Below are positions 4,853 to 6,427 of a DNA stretch of 6,427 bases, one piece after another. The DNA is from JBBRDU01 sp038203615 (lineage in GTDB: Bacteria; Verrucomicrobiota; Verrucomicrobiia; Chthoniobacterales; UBA10450): NCBI GenBank assembly GCA_038203615.1, contig JBBRDU010000134.1:1-6427 (forward strand). The letters are read 5' to 3'. Numbering within the stretch: the first letter of the stretch is position 1; every line of letters starts with the position of its first letter. Position numbers and translations under genes: made by a program. The notes beneath the pieces are model-generated. The model ran no database searches. It was not told the DNA's origin and was given only the letters and a program-made list of their open reading frames with translations.

Positions 4853-5869
4853 ATGCGCCGGCCCCCCAAGACCCCCCGGCTGAAATCCCAACTCCACCTC
4901 GGCACCCATTCCCGGCCCCCGTTGGAGCGCATGATGCGACTCCATGAAAAGCTCAGGGCGGGTGCCTTCCCCAATTGCCGCAAGCTGGCCGACGAACTGG
5001 AGGTTTCCACGAAGACGATCCAGCGCGACATTGACTTCATGCGCGATCGGCTCGGCCTGCCGATCGAATACGACCAGCTTCACTTCGGGTTCGTTTACAC
5101 GGAGCCGGTGACCAGCTTCCCGAGCATCGAGGTGTCCGAGGGCGAAGTCGTAGCGCTCTTCGTCGCCGAGAAGGCTCTCGCGCAATACCGCGGCACTTCA
5201 TTCGAACAGTCGCTCAAGACCGCGTTTGAAAAGATCACCCAGGGGCTCAAGGACCGAATCGAGTTTCGCTGGGCGGATGTGGATTCCGCCATTTCCTTCC
5301 ACGGGCTGGGCACGAGCATCGCCGACCTGGAACTCTTCGAGACGGTGAGCCGGGCAGTGCTCGACTCCCACGAACTCGACTTCGAATACAAGAAGCTCGG
5401 CAGCCCGCGTTATGAGGCCCGGCGGCTACAACCCTACCATCTCGGGTGCATCGAAAATCAGTGGTATTTGTTCGGCTTCGATCTCGCCCGCCAGCAACTG
5501 CGGACCTTTGCACTGCCCCGGATGCGGACGGTGCGCAACACCCGGGCACGCTTCCGGCGGCCGGCGGATTTTTCGATCACCAAGCATCTCGGCGACAGCT
5601 TCGGGGTCTTCACCGGGAAGGGCCGCTACAAGGTGCGCCTGGAGTTCGACGAGTTTGCCGCCCGGTTGGTCGGCGAACGAAGCTGGCACGCCTCGCAGCG
5701 GATCAAGCCGCTCGGCGCGGGACGGATCGAGCTAAGCCTGGACCTGGGCAACCTCGAGGAGATCGAGCGTTGGGTGCTGAGCTGGGGCGCGCACGTGCGG
5801 GTGCTGGAACCGGTGGAGCTGAGGCGGCGGGTGCGCCGGGCGGCGGAGGCGATCCTGGCGGCGAACTGA
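4853..5869 (+). CDS. WYL domain-containing transcriptional regulator with N-terminal HTH
   Basis: 338 residues. Residues 24-75 form a winged helix-turn-helix of the DeoR/HTH_11 type, with the recognition region RKLADELEVSTKTIQRDIDF (43-62). The middle part includes VSEGEVVALFVAEKAL (94-109), which commonly links HTH and WYL domains. The WYL domain covers about 155-240: LDFEYKKLGSPRYEARRLQPYHLG, then NQWYLFGFD (202-210), with the naming triad at 204-206, then RTFALPRM. The end (255-335) is the WCX-type C-terminal extension. WYL proteins regulate DNA repair, phage defence, CRISPR and metabolic genes, with WYL sensing a ligand, often nucleic acid. The ATG at 4853 follows an in-frame TAG at 4847-4849. 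The basic, proline-rich first 26 residues match my memory of verrucomicrobial homologues; ATGs at codons 27-28 are the alternative. No Shine-Dalgarno sequence. Its target genes are not evident: it stands alone, convergent with the MoxR gene. Confidence 0.92.
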   Translation: MRRPPKTPRLKSQLHLGTHSRPPLERMMRLHEKLRAGAFPNCRKLADELEVSTKTIQRDIDFMRDRLGLPIEYDQLHFGFVYTEPVTSFPSIEVSEGEVVALFVAEKALAQYRGTSFEQSLKTAFEKITQGLKDRIEFRWADVDSAISFHGLGTSIADLELFETVSRAVLDSHELDFEYKKLGSPRYEARRLQPYHLGCIENQWYLFGFDLARQQLRTFALPRMRTVRNTRARFRRPADFSITKHLGDSFGVFTGKGRYKVRLEFDEFAARLVGERSWHASQRIKPLGAGRIELSLDLGNLEEIERWVLSWGAHVRVLEPVELRRRVRRAAEAILAAN

Positions 5870-6051
5870 ACGTCGCGATTGCTTCCGACAAGACCCACGG
5901 CTACTCCGGAATGTATTATTGTCATGCGCGCCAATCCCTGCACAACAACGCTGTCTGTCTGGAATTCAACCGCCCGCGACATCCTCCCCAAGGCTAAACG
6001 CCTCCATCGGAAGGTCCATACGTCGCGCTTGCAGAACGCGGGCGCTGGAGG

Positions 6052-6426
6052 TCACCGACGCGGCTCGCGTTTTTTGCCACCATCGGTTTCCCCTGGAGCA
6101 GGGTAAGCCTCGGCGCCGGGCTCGGGGATTTCTTCGAGGAGCTTCTTGACGATGTGGAGCGGGGTAAGCCCCTCCGAGTCGGCGGCGAAGTTGGTGAGGA
6201 TGCGGTGGCGGAGGACGGGCGGCGCGGCGCGGCGGATGTCGGCGCAACTCACGTGGATGCGGCCTTCGAGGATCGCCGTGGCTTTGGCCGCGAGGATCAG
6301 GTATTGCCCAGCGCGCGGGCCAGCTCCGGTGGAGACGTAGGTCTTGGTGACTTGCGGGGCGTCGGCATTTCCCGGTCGCGTGGCGCCGACGAGCCGGGTG
6401 ACGTATTTGATGACGTGATCGGAGAC
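6052..6426 (-). CDS. MoxR family AAA ATPase, C-terminal part
   Basis: The gene enters from the right edge; 124 residues of the C-terminus are present, ending with TGA at 6052-6054. The sequence VSDHVIKYVTRLVGATRPGN, then YVSTGAGPRAGQYLILAAKA, then ILEGRIHVSCADIRRAAPPVLRHRILTNFAADSEGLT, is the helical AAA lid of MoxR ATPases: the S.GAGPRA (sensor-2) Arg, the DI..AA..VLRHRI helix and the NF.A..EG end are all as expected. The Walker motifs lie outside the window. MoxR ATPases act as chaperones for von Willebrand factor A (VWA) proteins and usually sit upstream of DUF58 and VWA/transglutaminase genes. Here nothing of that set lies downstream on this strand inside the window; the next gene is the convergent WYL regulator. 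The last 24 residues form a charged, Pro/Gly-rich tail, probably disordered. Confidence 0.92.
   Translation of the reverse strand, partial: VSDHVIKYVTRLVGATRPGNADAPQVTKTYVSTGAGPRAGQYLILAAKATAILEGRIHVSCADIRRAAPPVLRHRILTNFAADSEGLTPLHIVKKLLEEIPEPGAEAYPAPGETDGGKKREPRR
6058..6075 (+). terminator. Short intrinsic terminator for the plus strand, inside the 3' end of the MoxR gene
   Basis: A 5-pair hairpin ACGCG / CGCGT (6058-6062 with 6066-6070, loop GCT) is followed by T at 6070-6075. It lies about 190 bases beyond the stop of the WYL gene, whose transcript it may end. On the minus strand the same bases code for the Lys-Lys-Arg-Glu-Pro-Arg end of the MoxR protein, so the T-run could equally be a by-product of two AAA lysine codons. 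The bases between the two stops (5870-6051) hold no gene I can support. Confidence 0.4.
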
Positions 6427-6427
6427 A

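Noticed and set aside
4489..5185. Long minus-strand open frames of 183 and 200 residues
   Set aside because: They overlap the WYL gene and the palindrome region, are rich in Arg/Pro/Gly and show no domain; G+C-rich sequence has few stops.
5446..5997. 183-residue plus-strand frame running out of the WYL gene
   Set aside because: It is an out-of-frame shadow of the WYL gene with low-complexity Ala/Gly/Arg content; the part after 5869 is short and unsupported.
5870..6032. Direct repeat ACGTCGCG(A/C)TTGC at 5870 and 6020
   Set aside because: Only 13 bases with one mismatch in a G+C-rich area; no mobile element or integrase sits between the copies.

Overview
The window looks chromosomal and most probably comes from a member of the Verrucomicrobiota (Planctomycetota is the alternative). 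The clues are a PEP-CTERM sorting tail, a TIGR03067-like exported protein, two xylose-isomerase-like sugar phosphate isomerases (one Tat-exported), a WYL regulator with an N-terminal extension, a MoxR ATPase, and a general lack of Shine-Dalgarno sequences before the starts. No phage, transposase, CRISPR or integrase gene is visible. By eye, the right half (from about 3430) is richer in G+C than the left half.

Layout. 2-322 (+): C-terminal end of a TIM-barrel sugar phosphate isomerase that enters from the left. 365-673 (-): small GIY-YIG nuclease-family protein. 737-1153 (+): secreted TIGR03067-like protein, divergent from the nuclease gene. 1220-1288 (-): an unusual 69-nt tRNA-like cloverleaf with CUA at the anticodon position, just downstream of an RlpA-like gene (1353-1709, -). 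1741-1918 (+): no gene, but nested pairing followed by a very good intrinsic terminator, so possibly a small RNA. 1934-2848 (-): a run of small genes, namely a DUF1508/YegP-like protein, a 49-residue ORF, and a 94-residue conserved-looking hypothetical followed in another frame by a protein-like tail. 2923-3315 (-): the C-terminal part of a PEP-CTERM protein with no signal peptide. 3425-4297 (-): a Tat-exported hydroxypyruvate-isomerase-like protein. 4368-4496 (-): a start-less, truncated N-terminus of an ADP-ribosylglycohydrolase. 4498-4852: non-coding, with two palindromes. 4853-5869 (+): WYL-domain regulator. 6052-6426 (-): C-terminal end of a MoxR-family AAA ATPase, convergent with the regulator.

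How it fits together. The genes do not form one operon or pathway. The window is a patchwork of short, independent transcription units separated by remnants of at least two decayed genes (PEP-CTERM protein, ADP-ribosylglycohydrolase) and perhaps a third, frameshifted one. The most unusual items are the tRNA-like element with a CUA triplet and the terminator-ended structured segment. Neither can be assigned to a known family by reading alone.
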